A stretch of 64,000 nucleotides of DNA from Polyangium spumosum (lineage in GTDB: Bacteria > Myxococcota_A > Polyangia > Polyangiales > Polyangiaceae). Both the position numbers and the translations under genes were made by a program. Location: contig NZ_WJIE01000001.1 in the NCBI RefSeq assembly GCF_009649845.1, positions 791,054 to 855,053 on the forward strand. Direction: 5' to 3'. The notes below the pieces were generated by a model. The model saw only the letters and a list, made by a program, of their open reading frames with translations, was not told the origin of the DNA and did no database searches. Shown in pieces: positions 1 to 8,487 of this stretch (within the stretch, counting starts at the first letter, position 1; each line of letters opens with the position of its first letter).

Positions 1-50
1 ACGCCCCGCCCCCCTACCCTTCCGGCCCCCCCGCCGCCCTTCGCGCCGCC

Positions 51-74
51 CGCGCGCCCCCCCCGGGGCGCGCG
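51..74. repeat. GC-only inverted repeat in the left-edge leader
   Basis: Positions 51-60 and 65-74 are perfect 10-bp inverted arms made only of G and C, with a CCCC loop. They lie in an almost pure GC stretch (1-86) upstream of the first gene. It could be a hairpin or terminator of a gene left of the window; no T-run follows on either strand, so the role is open. Confidence 0.4.
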
Positions 75-140
75 CGCGCCCCCTCCTTGACGTCCCCTTC
101 CCCCCTCGATATTCGTTGCACCTCGAACGAGGAGCGCCTC

Positions 141-1001
141 ATGGGCCGTTACATCTGCGGGACCGACGGTTTTTCCTACAAGTACGCCACGGGCGAGCAG
201 GACAACAACCTGACGGATCTCGCTGCGGCTTCGGGTGTGGGCAGCTCGTACGTCCGGCCCGAGTTCTGGGCCTGGATGCCCGAGGTCGAGCAGAACCATG
301 TCTTCGACTGCATCACGCTCGCCAAGGGGATCGTCGCCGAGACCGGCGCCGCGGGCGAGATCACGGCCGTCTCGCGGTATCCCGAGGCTGGCATCTGCCT
401 CGATCAGGGGTACGGCGGGTACGTGCTCGAGTTCGTCCAGTACGCCATGGCCGAGCAGCTCCTCGAGGTCGCGCGTCGCGTGGATCGGGCCCTCTCGCAT
501 CCGGCGCGGCTCATGCCGCTCGTCGGCGTCGCGCGCTTCGTCATGAGCCGCGAGGAGTATCCGCGCATGCTCGCGTACGTGAACGGGTTCTTGCCCGAAA
601 ACCTCGCCGTCTCGGAGGTGAAGATCCTCGCGGCGCGCGCGCGGGGGCTCGACGCCGCATTCGGCAAGCAGCTCCTCGCGCTCCGCGGCAAGTCGGACTT
701 TCTCCCTTTCATGGGCTTTCAGATCCTTTGCCACGCGATCTGGAGGGACCTGCCCCGCGTCGAGGTCTGGGAGAAAGATCCCGCGATCACCGCGACCGGG
801 TTCTGGGAGAACACGCCCGCGTGGGGCCCTCCTTGGTTACGCGCCGCCGACGCGACGACCGCGGAAGAGCGATGGGTTTCGGGCCTGGTGCGCCTCTTCC
901 AGGGCGACGGCGAAGGGGCGCGGACGGAATTCGTGGCGGCGCGTGAGGGCGGCGAGGTGCGGGCGACGCGTTGGGTCGAAATGCTCGCGCGCATCACCTG
1001 A
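141..1001 (+). CDS. hypothetical protein, 286 aa
   Basis: I do not recognise the family. The ATG at 141 is preferred over the TTG at 87 because GAGGAG lies 7 nt upstream and the extra N-terminus is low-quality. No signal peptide or membrane span is evident, so it is probably cytoplasmic. The protein is a mixed, globular sequence with a YGGYVLEF segment, an internal 'VSEVKILAARARGLDAAFGK' stretch, and a C-terminal part (W-A-P-P-W-L, then EGARTEFVAAREGGE) that looks TPR-like, as if counting an 'energy-storage' helix pair. It is followed after 87 nt by a same-strand TPR lipoprotein, but nothing ties the two functionally. Existence is well supported by codon bias; function is unknown. Confidence 0.75.
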   Translation: MGRYICGTDGFSYKYATGEQDNNLTDLAAASGVGSSYVRPEFWAWMPEVEQNHVFDCITLAKGIVAETGAAGEITAVSRYPEAGICLDQGYGGYVLEFVQYAMAEQLLEVARRVDRALSHPARLMPLVGVARFVMSREEYPRMLAYVNGFLPENLAVSEVKILAARARGLDAAFGKQLLALRGKSDFLPFMGFQILCHAIWRDLPRVEVWEKDPAITATGFWENTPAWGPPWLRAADATTAEERWVSGLVRLFQGDGEGARTEFVAAREGGEVRATRWVEMLARIT

Positions 1002-1047
1002 GCGGTCCCCTCGAAAAACCTCTTGTGGGCGGCTCGCGCGAGGTGTA

Positions 1048-1073
1048 GCGAACGTGTTCGGGCATTCGTTCGC
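1048..1073. promoter_or_regulatory. inverted repeat in the leader of the TPR lipoprotein
   Basis: GCGAACG at 1048-1054 is repeated in inverted orientation (CGTTCGC) at 1067-1073, with a 12-nt loop, about 15 nt upstream of the ATG at 1089. It could be an operator or an mRNA hairpin just before the ribosome site (GAGGGG, 1077-1082). No T-run follows, so a terminator is less likely. Confidence 0.35.
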
Positions 1074-1088
1074 CCCGAGGGGTCACCT

Positions 1089-1865
1089 ATGAAGATTCGC
1101 ACCAAGGTCCTGTGGTTCGCCTTCACGCTCGCGCTCGCAGGGGCTCCGGCCTGCAAGGAGGAGCCGAAGGGCCCCGCCGTCACGCACCTCAAGGCGGGCG
1201 ACGAGGCGCTCGCCGCGGGTGATTTCGCCAAGGCGGCCGAGGAGTACGGCAAGTCGCTCGAGGCCGATCCCAAGCAGGAGAAGGTCTGGGAGAAGAAGGC
1301 CGTCAGCCACAAGCAAGCCGGCGACCTCGCGAAGGCCGAGGAGGCCATCCTGAAGACGCTCGACTTCAAGCCCGACGCGGCCAAGAAGGCCGAGGTCTAC
1401 GCGAACCTCGGCAGCGTCTACATGGAGAAGAACGACACGGCGAACGCCGAGCGGAGCTACAACGAGGCCATCAAGCTGAACCCGAACGACAGCATGGCCC
1501 TCGCGTGGCTCGCCGAGTTCGCCGCGCGCCGGGGCGGCGCCCGCGACATGAAGGCCCCGATCGTCGCCGATGAGCTCAAGAAGGCGATCGAGCTCTACGA
1601 CAAGGTGATCACGATCAAGCCCGAGGACCCCGGCACCTACACGAACAAGCGCATCGCCCTCGGCCGGCTCATGGAGAACGAGCGCCTGCAGAAGGAGGCC
1701 GCGGCGAAGGAGGCCGAGGAGGCGGTCAAGGCCAAGGACAAGGCCAAAGAGGACGACGCCAAGGCCCGCGCGGACAAGCACCAGGCGCAGATGGACGACT
1801 ACAAGAAGCAGCTCGACGAGCTCGGCAAGAAGATCGGCGAGGTGATGAAGGCCGCTAGGAAGTAG
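1089..1865 (+). CDS. TPR-repeat lipoprotein
   Basis: The 258-aa protein begins with a hydrophobic signal peptide ending in a lipobox-like APAC (Cys about residue 19), so it is probably a lipid-anchored periplasmic protein. Residues 25-180 form tandem tetratricopeptide repeats (e.g. 'AGDFAKAAEEYGKSLEADP', 'KNDTANAERSYNEAIKLNP'), a protein-protein interaction scaffold. The last 60 residues are an Ala/Lys/Glu-rich helix, likely a coiled coil. GAGGGG lies 6 nt upstream of the ATG. It ends 11 nt inside the 3' end of the opposite-strand transporter gene (tail-to-tail overlap). The partner is unknown; many myxobacterial secreted scaffolds look like this. Confidence 0.8.
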   Translation: MKIRTKVLWFAFTLALAGAPACKEEPKGPAVTHLKAGDEALAAGDFAKAAEEYGKSLEADPKQEKVWEKKAVSHKQAGDLAKAEEAILKTLDFKPDAAKKAEVYANLGSVYMEKNDTANAERSYNEAIKLNPNDSMALAWLAEFAARRGGARDMKAPIVADELKKAIELYDKVITIKPEDPGTYTNKRIALGRLMENERLQKEAAAKEAEEAVKAKDKAKEDDAKARADKHQAQMDDYKKQLDELGKKIGEVMKAARK

Positions 1866-2328
1866 CCTTCACGCCGCCCGGCGAAGGCGCCGGCTTCCCC
1901 GCACGCGCCTCGACGAGCAGGTGCTGCGCCCCCATTCCCACGACCATCGCCGCCACGAACGCCACGGCGCCCAGGTCCCCCGCGAGCAAGTTCACGAGGC
2001 CGGGCCCGGGGCAAATCCCCGCGAGGCCCCAGCCGACCCCGAAGATCGCCGCGCCCACGACGAGGCGCGTGTCGAGGTCCTTCTTCTTCGGGAGCTGAAA
2101 GCCCCCGCCGAGCACGGGCTCGGGGCGCCTCCGGGCGAGCCGGACCGCGAAGAAGTGCACGAGGATGGCGCCCATCATCACGAACGCCAGGCTCGGGTCC
2201 CAGTCGCCCGTGATGTCGAGGAACCCGATCACCTTCGCGGGCAACGTCATGCCCGAGAGCGCGAGCCCCGCGCCGAAGAGCAGCCCGGAGAGGAGCGCGG
2301 CGCCGCGTCGTTGATGTCCGAGGTTCAT
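1855..2328 (-). CDS. YeeE/YedE-family membrane protein, second half
   Basis: A 157-aa polytopic membrane protein with about four hydrophobic spans. It contains 'LSGMTLPAKVIGFLD' near the N-terminus and the GICPGPGLV motif, both typical of the sulphur-transport YeeE/YedE superfamily (DUF6691-type halves). The known full-length homologues import thiosulphate or related sulphur species; here two short genes split the fold. Its ATG overlaps the stop of the upstream half by 4 bp (ATGA), so the two are translated together and probably form a heterodimer. Substrate is not shown by sequence. Loop Lys-rich segment 'FQLPKKKDLD' marks a cytoplasmic connector. Confidence 0.8.
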   Translation of the reverse strand: MNLGHQRRGAALLSGLLFGAGLALSGMTLPAKVIGFLDITGDWDPSLAFVMMGAILVHFFAVRLARRRPEPVLGGGFQLPKKKDLDTRLVVGAAIFGVGWGLAGICPGPGLVNLLAGDLGAVAFVAAMVVGMGAQHLLVEARAGKPAPSPGGVKATS

Positions 2329-2756
2329 CGCAGACCTCCCCCAAACGTGCGGGCCAAGAAGACCGTGAGGATGCCCGTGGCCATGAACGTCAACGTCGCG
2401 ACGAGCGAGCGGGCCGACAGGCGCGAGAGCCCGCAGACGCCGTGCCCGCTCGTGCAACCATTACCGAGCCGGGTCCCGAACCCGACGAGGAGCCCGGCGG
2501 CCACCGCGAACGAGATCGGGATGCTGCCCGCCGGCGGGAAGCTCTCCGGCCGCAGCGCGAGCAGCACGCCGCCGCCGCCGAGCATCCCCAGCAGGAAGAG
2601 CAATCGCTCGGAGCGCTCGCTCGACCCCGGCAGGACGATCCCCGCGACCATACCGCTGATCCCGGCGATTCGACCATTCCAGAGCAAGAGCACCGAAGCA
2701 GACAGACCAATGAGCATGCCGCCCAGGAGGGCGGGCAGAGGCGTGAAGCCTTGCAT
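2325..2756 (-). CDS. YeeE/YedE-family membrane protein, first half
   Basis: A 143-aa membrane protein with about four spans and the hallmark 'GNGCTSGHGVCGLSRLSARS', whose conserved cysteine lies on the transport path in characterised YeeE proteins. The start at 2756 (MQGFTPLPALLGG) is chosen because GAGAGGA lies about 9 nt upstream; an in-frame ATG at 2798 would add 14 polar residues. It is followed by its partner half with a 4-bp overlap. No rhodanese or SirA/TusA-like gene, common companions of this family, is adjacent. It is divergent from the histidine kinase gene, with 235 nt between. Confidence 0.82.
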   Translation of the reverse strand: MQGFTPLPALLGGMLIGLSASVLLLWNGRIAGISGMVAGIVLPGSSERSERLLFLLGMLGGGGVLLALRPESFPPAGSIPISFAVAAGLLVGFGTRLGNGCTSGHGVCGLSRLSARSLVATLTFMATGILTVFLARTFGGGLR

Positions 2757-2991
2757 GACGCTGGATTCCTCTCGAGGGCGCCTCGTTGCAGGCGCCATGC
2801 CACCGCGTACACCCGCGAAACGACTCGATCCTTTCGCGCGACGCAGCGCCGCTGCGACGCGCGTGTTTCAGGGGGCGCAACATCGTGAAACGTCCGCGGC
2901 GGGGGACGGGCGCGCCCTGCCGGCGACACGCGCAAGGCCCGATCCGCAGAACCTCGCTGACGTTTGCCGTTGATATTGTAAATTGTACGAA

Positions 2992-5592
2992 ATGGCGTGG
3001 GAGTCCGATCAAGCTCGACAGCTTCACCTGCATGGCTCCGCAGAGGCTCGGGCGCGCCCCGCCTCCCTTTCCCGCTCGGTCGCGCGCCTGCCCCTGCTCT
3101 TCGGCGCCGCGGTCCTGGTCGTCACCGGCTGCACGCTCCTCGGCTGGGCGCTCGACATCCCGGGCTTGTGCGGCTGGAAGACGCCTTATCCCCCCATGAT
3201 GCCCATGTCCGCCGTGACGCTCCTCCTCCAGGGGCTCGCGGTGCTCTGCGCGCGCCCGGATCCGCGGCAGCAAAGCGGCGGGCGGGCCTTCGCGGGCCGC
3301 GCCTTCGCCGCCGCGTCGCTCGGCCTGACCCTCGTCATCCTCGCCGAATACGCGATGGGGATCGACCTCGTCGACGACCTGCTCTTCCCGGACGCGGTCC
3401 ACCGCCACACGCCCGACCCCTTCCCCGGCCGGATGTCGCTGTACACGGCGCTGGTCGCGAGCTTCACGGCGAGCGCCTTGCTCACCGCTTCACGGCCATC
3501 GCCGCGGGCACGCGCGTGGACGCAGCCCCTCGCGACCGTCGGGGGGTTGCTCTCGCTCCTGGCGCTCATGGGGCACCTCTATGGCGTCATCGTGCTCTTC
3601 GGCGTCACCCGCATCCTCGGCATGGCCATCCCCAGCGCCGTCGCGGTGCTGCTGCTCGCGCTCTCCGCGATCACCCTCACGCCCGAGCGGGGCGTCATGG
3701 CGGCGCTCCTGCGAGGCGGATCGAGCGGCGTCCTCTTGCGCAAGCTCCTGCTCGTGGCGACGTGCTTGCCGCTCGCGCTCGCCGTCGCCTTGCGCCTCGG
3801 GAGCGCCGCGAGCCTCTACAGCCTCCCGTTTTCCTTCTCCGTCTACGTGCTCCTCACGGTCGTCGCGTCGCACGCGATCGCGTTCCTCGCCGCGGCGGTC
3901 GTCGCGCGGATCGAGGAAGAGCGCGTGGAGCGAGCCGTCCTCTCGGTCGCGCGGGCGCAAGCGACCGCCGAGCGCGACCGGGCCCAGGCGCTCGCCGAGG
4001 CGCTCCGGCAGAACCAGGCGCAGTTCCAGGCCATCGTCGATCACGCGCCCGCGGCCATTTACATCAAGGACGCGGAGGGCCGCCTGCTGCTCATCAGCCG
4101 GCACGCCGAGCGCGCTTATGGCAGGCCCCGGGAGGTGATGCTCGGCAAACACGAGCGCAACTTCCTGTCGCGCGAGACGGCCGACGTCTTCGCCGCCAAC
4201 GACGCGGTCGTACGCGAACGCGGCGCCCCGCTGGAGACCGAAGAGATCCTCCTCTTGCCGGACGGCCCCCACACGTACCTCTCCATCAAATTCCCTCTGC
4301 CCGCGCCCGACGGAGGCCCCTGCCTGGTGGCGGGCATCTCGACCGACATCACCGAAAAAAAGCGCTTCGAGGAGCGCCGCGAGTTCTTGCTCGCCCTGCA
4401 AGCCGAGCTCCTGCACCTCGACGATCCCGCGGCGCTCGCGGGGCGCGCGGTGTCGCGGCTCGGAGAGCGGCTCGGCGTGGACGGCGCGGGGCTCGTGCTC
4501 GTGGATCAGGCCGCCCAGGAGGTCGTGCACGTCCCGGGATACGCTTATGGCACGACGCCCCGGGACATCTGGCGTTTTCCCCTCGACGTCTGGGGCCGGA
4601 CGCTCGCCGAGATCCACGAGGGGCACGTGATCGTCGTGAACGATACGGCCACGGACCCGCGGATGCGGGACGATTACGAGCGCGTTCATGGCAAATACGG
4701 CGTCGCGGCGATCCTCATGGCCCCCATCTTCCGTAATGGCGCGTGGGTCGCGTACCTCTCGGCCTACACGGCGACGCCGCGGCGATGGGCGGACGACGAG
4801 GTGAAGCTCTGCCGGGAGGTCGCGAACATCACCTGGCCGCTCTACGAGAATGCGCGCCTCGTCGTCCTCTTGCGGGACGCGGTGCGCGCCCGCGACGATT
4901 TCCTCTCGATCGCCTCCCACGAGCTGAAGACGCCCCTCACCCCGCTGCTGCTCCGGCTCGAGTCCCTGGAGCGCGCGACCACGAAGCAGCCCGATTCGCC
5001 TTACGTGCAGACGGTCAAGGGCGTGGTCGACGTGGCCAAGCGGCAATTGAGGCGCCTGACGGATCTCACGACGGACCTGCTCGACGCGACGCGGATCCAG
5101 GCGGGGAAGCTCTCGGTGGTGCACGAGGAGGTGGACCTCGTCGAGGTCGTGCGCGACGTGTGCCAGCGGTTCGCGCTCGACGCCGCGCGGGTGGGCTCGC
5201 CGCTCGTGATCCACGCGCCAGCCTCGGCGAAGGGCCTCTGGGACAGGCTACGCGTCGAGCAGGTGGTGGACAACTTGCTCTCGAACGCGCTGAAATACGG
5301 CCCTGGAAAGCCCATCTGCATCGAGATCGTGGTGCACGAGCGGACCGCGACCCTCACCGTGAAGGACCAGGGCATCGGGATCCGGGTCGAGGACCAGGAG
5401 CGTATCTTCGGGCGCTTCGAGCGGGCCGTGCCGGAGCGGAGTTATGGCGGGCTCGGGCTCGGCCTGCACATCGTCCGGGCCATCGTGGAGGCGCTCGGCG
5501 GGACGATCGCCGTCCTCAGCGCGCCGGGCGAGGGCGCCACGTTCACGGTGACGTTGCCGTTCGGGTCGGCGAGGGCGACCGAGGCGGCCTGA
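2992..5592 (+). CDS. membrane PAS-GAF sensor histidine kinase
   Basis: The 866-aa protein has an N-terminal block of about seven hydrophobic spans (residues 20-290), a coiled linker, a PAS domain (about 340-460, with 'AIVDHAPAAIYIKDAEGRLL'), a GAF domain (about 480-630), HisKA with the phospho-acceptor in 'IASHELKTPLTPLLLRLE', and a HATPase domain with N-box 'NLLSNALKYG' and G-boxes 'KDQGIGI' and 'YGGLGLGLHI'. It is therefore a transmembrane histidine kinase that integrates a cytosolic ligand or redox cue. No response regulator is adjacent, so it is an orphan. The start is uncertain: TTG 2983 or ATG 2992, neither with a good ribosome site. The AT-rich tract at 2970-2985 could be a -10 region, giving a nearly leaderless mRNA. 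Confidence 0.9.
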   Translation: MAWESDQARQLHLHGSAEARARPASLSRSVARLPLLFGAAVLVVTGCTLLGWALDIPGLCGWKTPYPPMMPMSAVTLLLQGLAVLCARPDPRQQSGGRAFAGRAFAAASLGLTLVILAEYAMGIDLVDDLLFPDAVHRHTPDPFPGRMSLYTALVASFTASALLTASRPSPRARAWTQPLATVGGLLSLLALMGHLYGVIVLFGVTRILGMAIPSAVAVLLLALSAITLTPERGVMAALLRGGSSGVLLRKLLLVATCLPLALAVALRLGSAASLYSLPFSFSVYVLLTVVASHAIAFLAAAVVARIEEERVERAVLSVARAQATAERDRAQALAEALRQNQAQFQAIVDHAPAAIYIKDAEGRLLLISRHAERAYGRPREVMLGKHERNFLSRETADVFAANDAVVRERGAPLETEEILLLPDGPHTYLSIKFPLPAPDGGPCLVAGISTDITEKKRFEERREFLLALQAELLHLDDPAALAGRAVSRLGERLGVDGAGLVLVDQAAQEVVHVPGYAYGTTPRDIWRFPLDVWGRTLAEIHEGHVIVVNDTATDPRMRDDYERVHGKYGVAAILMAPIFRNGAWVAYLSAYTATPRRWADDEVKLCREVANITWPLYENARLVVLLRDAVRARDDFLSIASHELKTPLTPLLLRLESLERATTKQPDSPYVQTVKGVVDVAKRQLRRLTDLTTDLLDATRIQAGKLSVVHEEVDLVEVVRDVCQRFALDAARVGSPLVIHAPASAKGLWDRLRVEQVVDNLLSNALKYGPGKPICIEIVVHERTATLTVKDQGIGIRVEDQERIFGRFERAVPERSYGGLGLGLHIVRAIVEALGGTIAVLSAPGEGATFTVTLPFGSARATEAA

Positions 5593-6474
5593 TCAAGCGC
5601 CGTCGTTCTGGAGAAACGCCGCGATCTCGGCGGTCACGAGCTCGGGGCGCTCGTGGTGGATCCAGTGGGTGGCGCCCGGGACGTGCTGGATACGCACGTC
5701 CGGCACGAGGTCGCTGCCCGGATCGGCGAACTCGCGGCCGAGGTAACGGTCCTCGTCGCCCCAGAGCACGAGCGTGGGGGCGTCGATGCGGCGCGTCCGG
5801 ACCTGGTCTCTCCGGCGAACGGCGGCGCGATAATAGTTGATCATGGCCGTGAGCGCGCCCGGCTCCGCGAAGGCCTCGCGATAACGCTCGAGGTCCTCGG
5901 CGCTCGGCACGTTCGGCCCGCGGACCTCCTTCCGGAGCGCCTCGAGCATCCCGGCGTAGTCGTCGTGGCCGAGCAGGCGCTCGGGCAACGCGGGGAGCTG
6001 GAAGGCGAACATGTACCAGCTCCGCGCGAGCTGCCGCGGCGAGCGGATCCCGTCCCGGAGGAGGCGCGCGGGGTGCGGGCCATTGATCACGCAGAGCCGC
6101 GCGAGGAGCTCCGGATGGGCCATGGCGAAGCACCACGCGACGCCCGCGCCCCAGTCGTGCCCGACGACGGAGGCCCGCGGCTCGCCCAGCGCGCGCACGA
6201 GCCCGGCGATGTCCCCGGCGAGGTGGCGGGTGCCGTAGGCATCAACGCCGGCGGGTTTGTCGGAACGGCCATACCCCCGCATGTCGGGGGCGACGACGTG
6301 AAACCCCTTCTGCGCGAGCGCCGGGAGGATACGGCGCCACGCATACCAGAACTCGGGGAACCCGTGCAGGAGGATGACGAGCGGGCCGCTGCCGGCCTCG
6401 GCGATGTGCAGGCGGACCTCGCCGACGTCGAGGGTGCGGTGGTGGATCTCGGGCTCGGAGGCGGGCGAACTCAT
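5593..6474 (-). CDS. alpha/beta hydrolase (epoxide hydrolase-like)
   Basis: A 293-aa cytoplasmic alpha/beta-hydrolase. It shows the oxyanion-hole HGFPEFWYAW, the strand 'VVAPDMRGYGRSDKP' and the nucleophile elbow GHDWGAGVAW with Asp as nucleophile, which is the epoxide hydrolase/haloalkane dehalogenase type. The C-terminal 'PTLVLWGDEDRYL' and 'GATHWIHHERPELV' supply the acid and the catalytic His. It probably hydrolyses an epoxide or haloalkane. The ATG at 6474 is chosen because the fold starts right after it; no clear ribosome site is visible. Its stop directly abuts the stop of the convergent histidine kinase. Confidence 0.88.
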   Translation of the reverse strand: MSSPASEPEIHHRTLDVGEVRLHIAEAGSGPLVILLHGFPEFWYAWRRILPALAQKGFHVVAPDMRGYGRSDKPAGVDAYGTRHLAGDIAGLVRALGEPRASVVGHDWGAGVAWCFAMAHPELLARLCVINGPHPARLLRDGIRSPRQLARSWYMFAFQLPALPERLLGHDDYAGMLEALRKEVRGPNVPSAEDLERYREAFAEPGALTAMINYYRAAVRRRDQVRTRRIDAPTLVLWGDEDRYLGREFADPGSDLVPDVRIQHVPGATHWIHHERPELVTAEIAAFLQNDGA

Positions 6475-6659
6475 GCGGGGGACTTTACGCGATGTCGGCC
6501 GGCCGCGCGGGGCCGATCGATCACGACCGGGCCCCGTGGCGAACCGAGCCCACACAGACGACTGTAATGGCCTGCGCCCCCGTGCGTCGGCAGGGCAGGA
6601 GGTCGAGCCGAGGGCCCGCGCCCCGGCGGCTCGGCCGATCCGCTCGCGGAGGAACCACC

Positions 6660-7010
6660 TTGAAGTCCACGATCCCGTCCAGCTTGGGCCTCTTCGCCCT
6701 GCTCTTCGCGTCCGCTTGCAGCGGGCCGGAGGTGCCCTCGGCCTTCCAGCCCGATTCGCCCGCGTCTCTCGCGGCGCCGCCGGCGCCCCGCCCCCCCGTG
6801 GCGACCGTCCTCGTGGCCTCGCGTCCGACCGAGGCGAGCGTCTGCGCGCCGGGAAAACCCTGCGTGCTGCCGGAGTCGCAGGAGGCGGCGCCGGGCGGCG
6901 GCGGGCACCCGCACGGCGGGCACGATCATGGCAATCACGCGGGCCACGGAAACCACGACGGCCACAGCGGCCACAGCGGCCACAGCGGCCACAGCGGCCA
7001 CAACCATTGA
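6660..7010 (+). CDS. His-rich metal-binding lipoprotein, TTG start
   Basis: A 116-aa lipoprotein: a signal peptide of about 19 residues ends in SAC, then a Pro/Ala-rich linker, then a His/Gly tail starting near residue 80 (GHPHGGHDHGNH) and ending in four HSG-type repeats and HNH. Such tails bind Cu, Zn, Co or Ni. The only good start is TTG 6660, which has GGAGGA 6 nt upstream; upstream ATGs lack this. It is the first gene of the rightward copper arm, 16 nt before a TolC-type lipoprotein, so it likely acts as a periplasmic metal sponge or donor for the efflux and oxidase proteins that follow. Confidence 0.75.
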   Translation: MKSTIPSSLGLFALLFASACSGPEVPSAFQPDSPASLAAPPAPRPPVATVLVASRPTEASVCAPGKPCVLPESQEAAPGGGGHPHGGHDHGNHAGHGNHDGHSGHSGHSGHSGHNH

Positions 7011-7026
7011 CCCGGTGGAACCTGCC

Positions 7027-8469
7027 ATGACGACGAGGTCCTTTTTTTCGTTCTCCGCGCTCACGCTCGTCCTGGGCCTGTCCGCCGGCTGCGCGAGCGC
7101 GACGCTACCCCAGCACGTGGGCGAGGTGAACGACATCTTCGCGGCGCGAAACCGGCGCGATCTCGCGGCGTCCGTGCCGCAGGACGAAAAAGACTGGGAG
7201 AAGACCGCGGCCGAGGTGCCGAAGCTCCTGTCGAAGCCGCTCGACGCGGACGGCGCCGTGCGTATCGCGCTCGCGCAGAACCGCGACCTGCGGGCGGCCT
7301 TTTACGAGATCGGTATCGCCCGCGGTCGGTTCGTTCAGGCCGGCTTGCCGCCGAACCCCGAGATCGACTTCGGCGTCCGGCGCCCGAACGATCCCGCGCA
7401 GCCGCTCCAGCTCGACATCGGGATCGAATACAACCTCACCGGGCTCCTGATCCTGCCGCTCCGCAAGGGCGTCGCCGAGGCGGAGCTCGCGGCCGAGCGG
7501 CTACGCGTGGCGGGCCGGGTGCTCGATACGGCGTACGGCGCCCGCACCACGTTTTACACGGTCCAGGCCCGGCGGCAGGAGCTCGACCTGCGCGTCCGCG
7601 CGCTGAAGGCGTTCCAGGCCGGTTATGCCGCCGCCGAGGAGCTGCACCGCGTGGGCAACCTGCCCGACGTCGACCTCGCCACGCAGCGGGCGGCGGTGGA
7701 GTCGGCGCGGATCGACGTCGCCGAGGCGGAGAACCGCCTGCTCGACGCCCGGGAAGACCTGAACGTCGCCTTGGGTTTGTCCGGCGAGCAGACCGACTGG
7801 ACGGTCGAGGCGCCGCTGCCAGATCCGCCGGCCGAGGAGGTCGCGCCCGAGCGTGTCGAGCAGCGCGCCGTCGCGGCGAGCTTCGAGCTCCAGGAGCTCG
7901 AGGCGCGTATGCGTGTCGCCTCGAAGCGCGCCGGGCTCGCGCAGACCGAGGGCACCCTGCCCCACGTCTCGGGCGGGTTCCACGGCGAGCGGGACGGGTT
8001 CGCGTGGGAGATCGGCGGCCACGTGACGGTGGGTTTGCCCATCTTCGATCGCAACCAGGGCACGGTCCTGAGCGCCCGTTCGGAGTTCGGCGCCCAGCGC
8101 GAGCGGTACCTGGCGACCGCCACGTCGCTACGCGCGACGGTGCGATCGGCGCTGAACCGCGTCGAATCCGCGGGGCGGCGCGCTCGTCATTACCGCGAGG
8201 CCGTCCTGCCGGCGCGCGAAAAGGCCCTCGCCGAGACGCTGCTGCAATACAACGCCATGCAGGTCAGCGTCTTTCAGGTCCTCGAGAGCCAGCGCCAGGT
8301 CACGCAGACGGGCATCACCTACGTCGAGACGCTGCTCGATTACTGGAATGCGCGCGCGGCCCTCGATCAGATCCTCGCCGGCCGCCACCGCGGCCTCGCC
8401 CTCGGCCCCGCCGGCGCGGCGCCCTCGAACACCCCTTCCGGCGGCGGCAGCGCCGAGGCCGGCCACTGA
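7027..8469 (+). CDS. TolC/CusC-type outer-membrane efflux lipoprotein
   Basis: A 480-aa outer-membrane factor. The signal peptide ends with LSAGC (Cys 22), so it is lipid-modified. Two OEP repeats follow, with the long helices characteristic of TolC tunnels (e.g. 'AAEELHRVGNLPDVDLATQR' and a second half with 'VFQVLESQRQVTQTGITYVE'). It would form the outer-membrane channel for an RND or similar pump, but no adaptor or pump lies on this strand: the nearest CBA-type genes are on the opposite strand and have their own TolC-like protein. It may serve that pump as a second channel. The ATG at 7027 is chosen as the codon directly before the signal peptide. Confidence 0.85.
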   Translation: MTTRSFFSFSALTLVLGLSAGCASATLPQHVGEVNDIFAARNRRDLAASVPQDEKDWEKTAAEVPKLLSKPLDADGAVRIALAQNRDLRAAFYEIGIARGRFVQAGLPPNPEIDFGVRRPNDPAQPLQLDIGIEYNLTGLLILPLRKGVAEAELAAERLRVAGRVLDTAYGARTTFYTVQARRQELDLRVRALKAFQAGYAAAEELHRVGNLPDVDLATQRAAVESARIDVAEAENRLLDAREDLNVALGLSGEQTDWTVEAPLPDPPAEEVAPERVEQRAVAASFELQELEARMRVASKRAGLAQTEGTLPHVSGGFHGERDGFAWEIGGHVTVGLPIFDRNQGTVLSARSEFGAQRERYLATATSLRATVRSALNRVESAGRRARHYREAVLPAREKALAETLLQYNAMQVSVFQVLESQRQVTQTGITYVETLLDYWNARAALDQILAGRHRGLALGPAGAAPSNTPSGGGSAEAGH

Positions 8470-8487
8470 TTGCAGGTGAGAAACCCC

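Noticed and set aside
1049-1060. LexA (SOS) box CGAACGTGTTCG
   Set aside because: The two half-sites are separated by 2 bp instead of the 4 bp of the known CGAAC-N4-GTTCG box, and the downstream gene is not an SOS gene.
3490-5214. Long minus-strand open frame opposite the PAS-GAF kinase
   Set aside because: It is the complementary shadow of a clear kinase; composition is Arg/Glu/His-rich as in antisense frames of high-GC genes.
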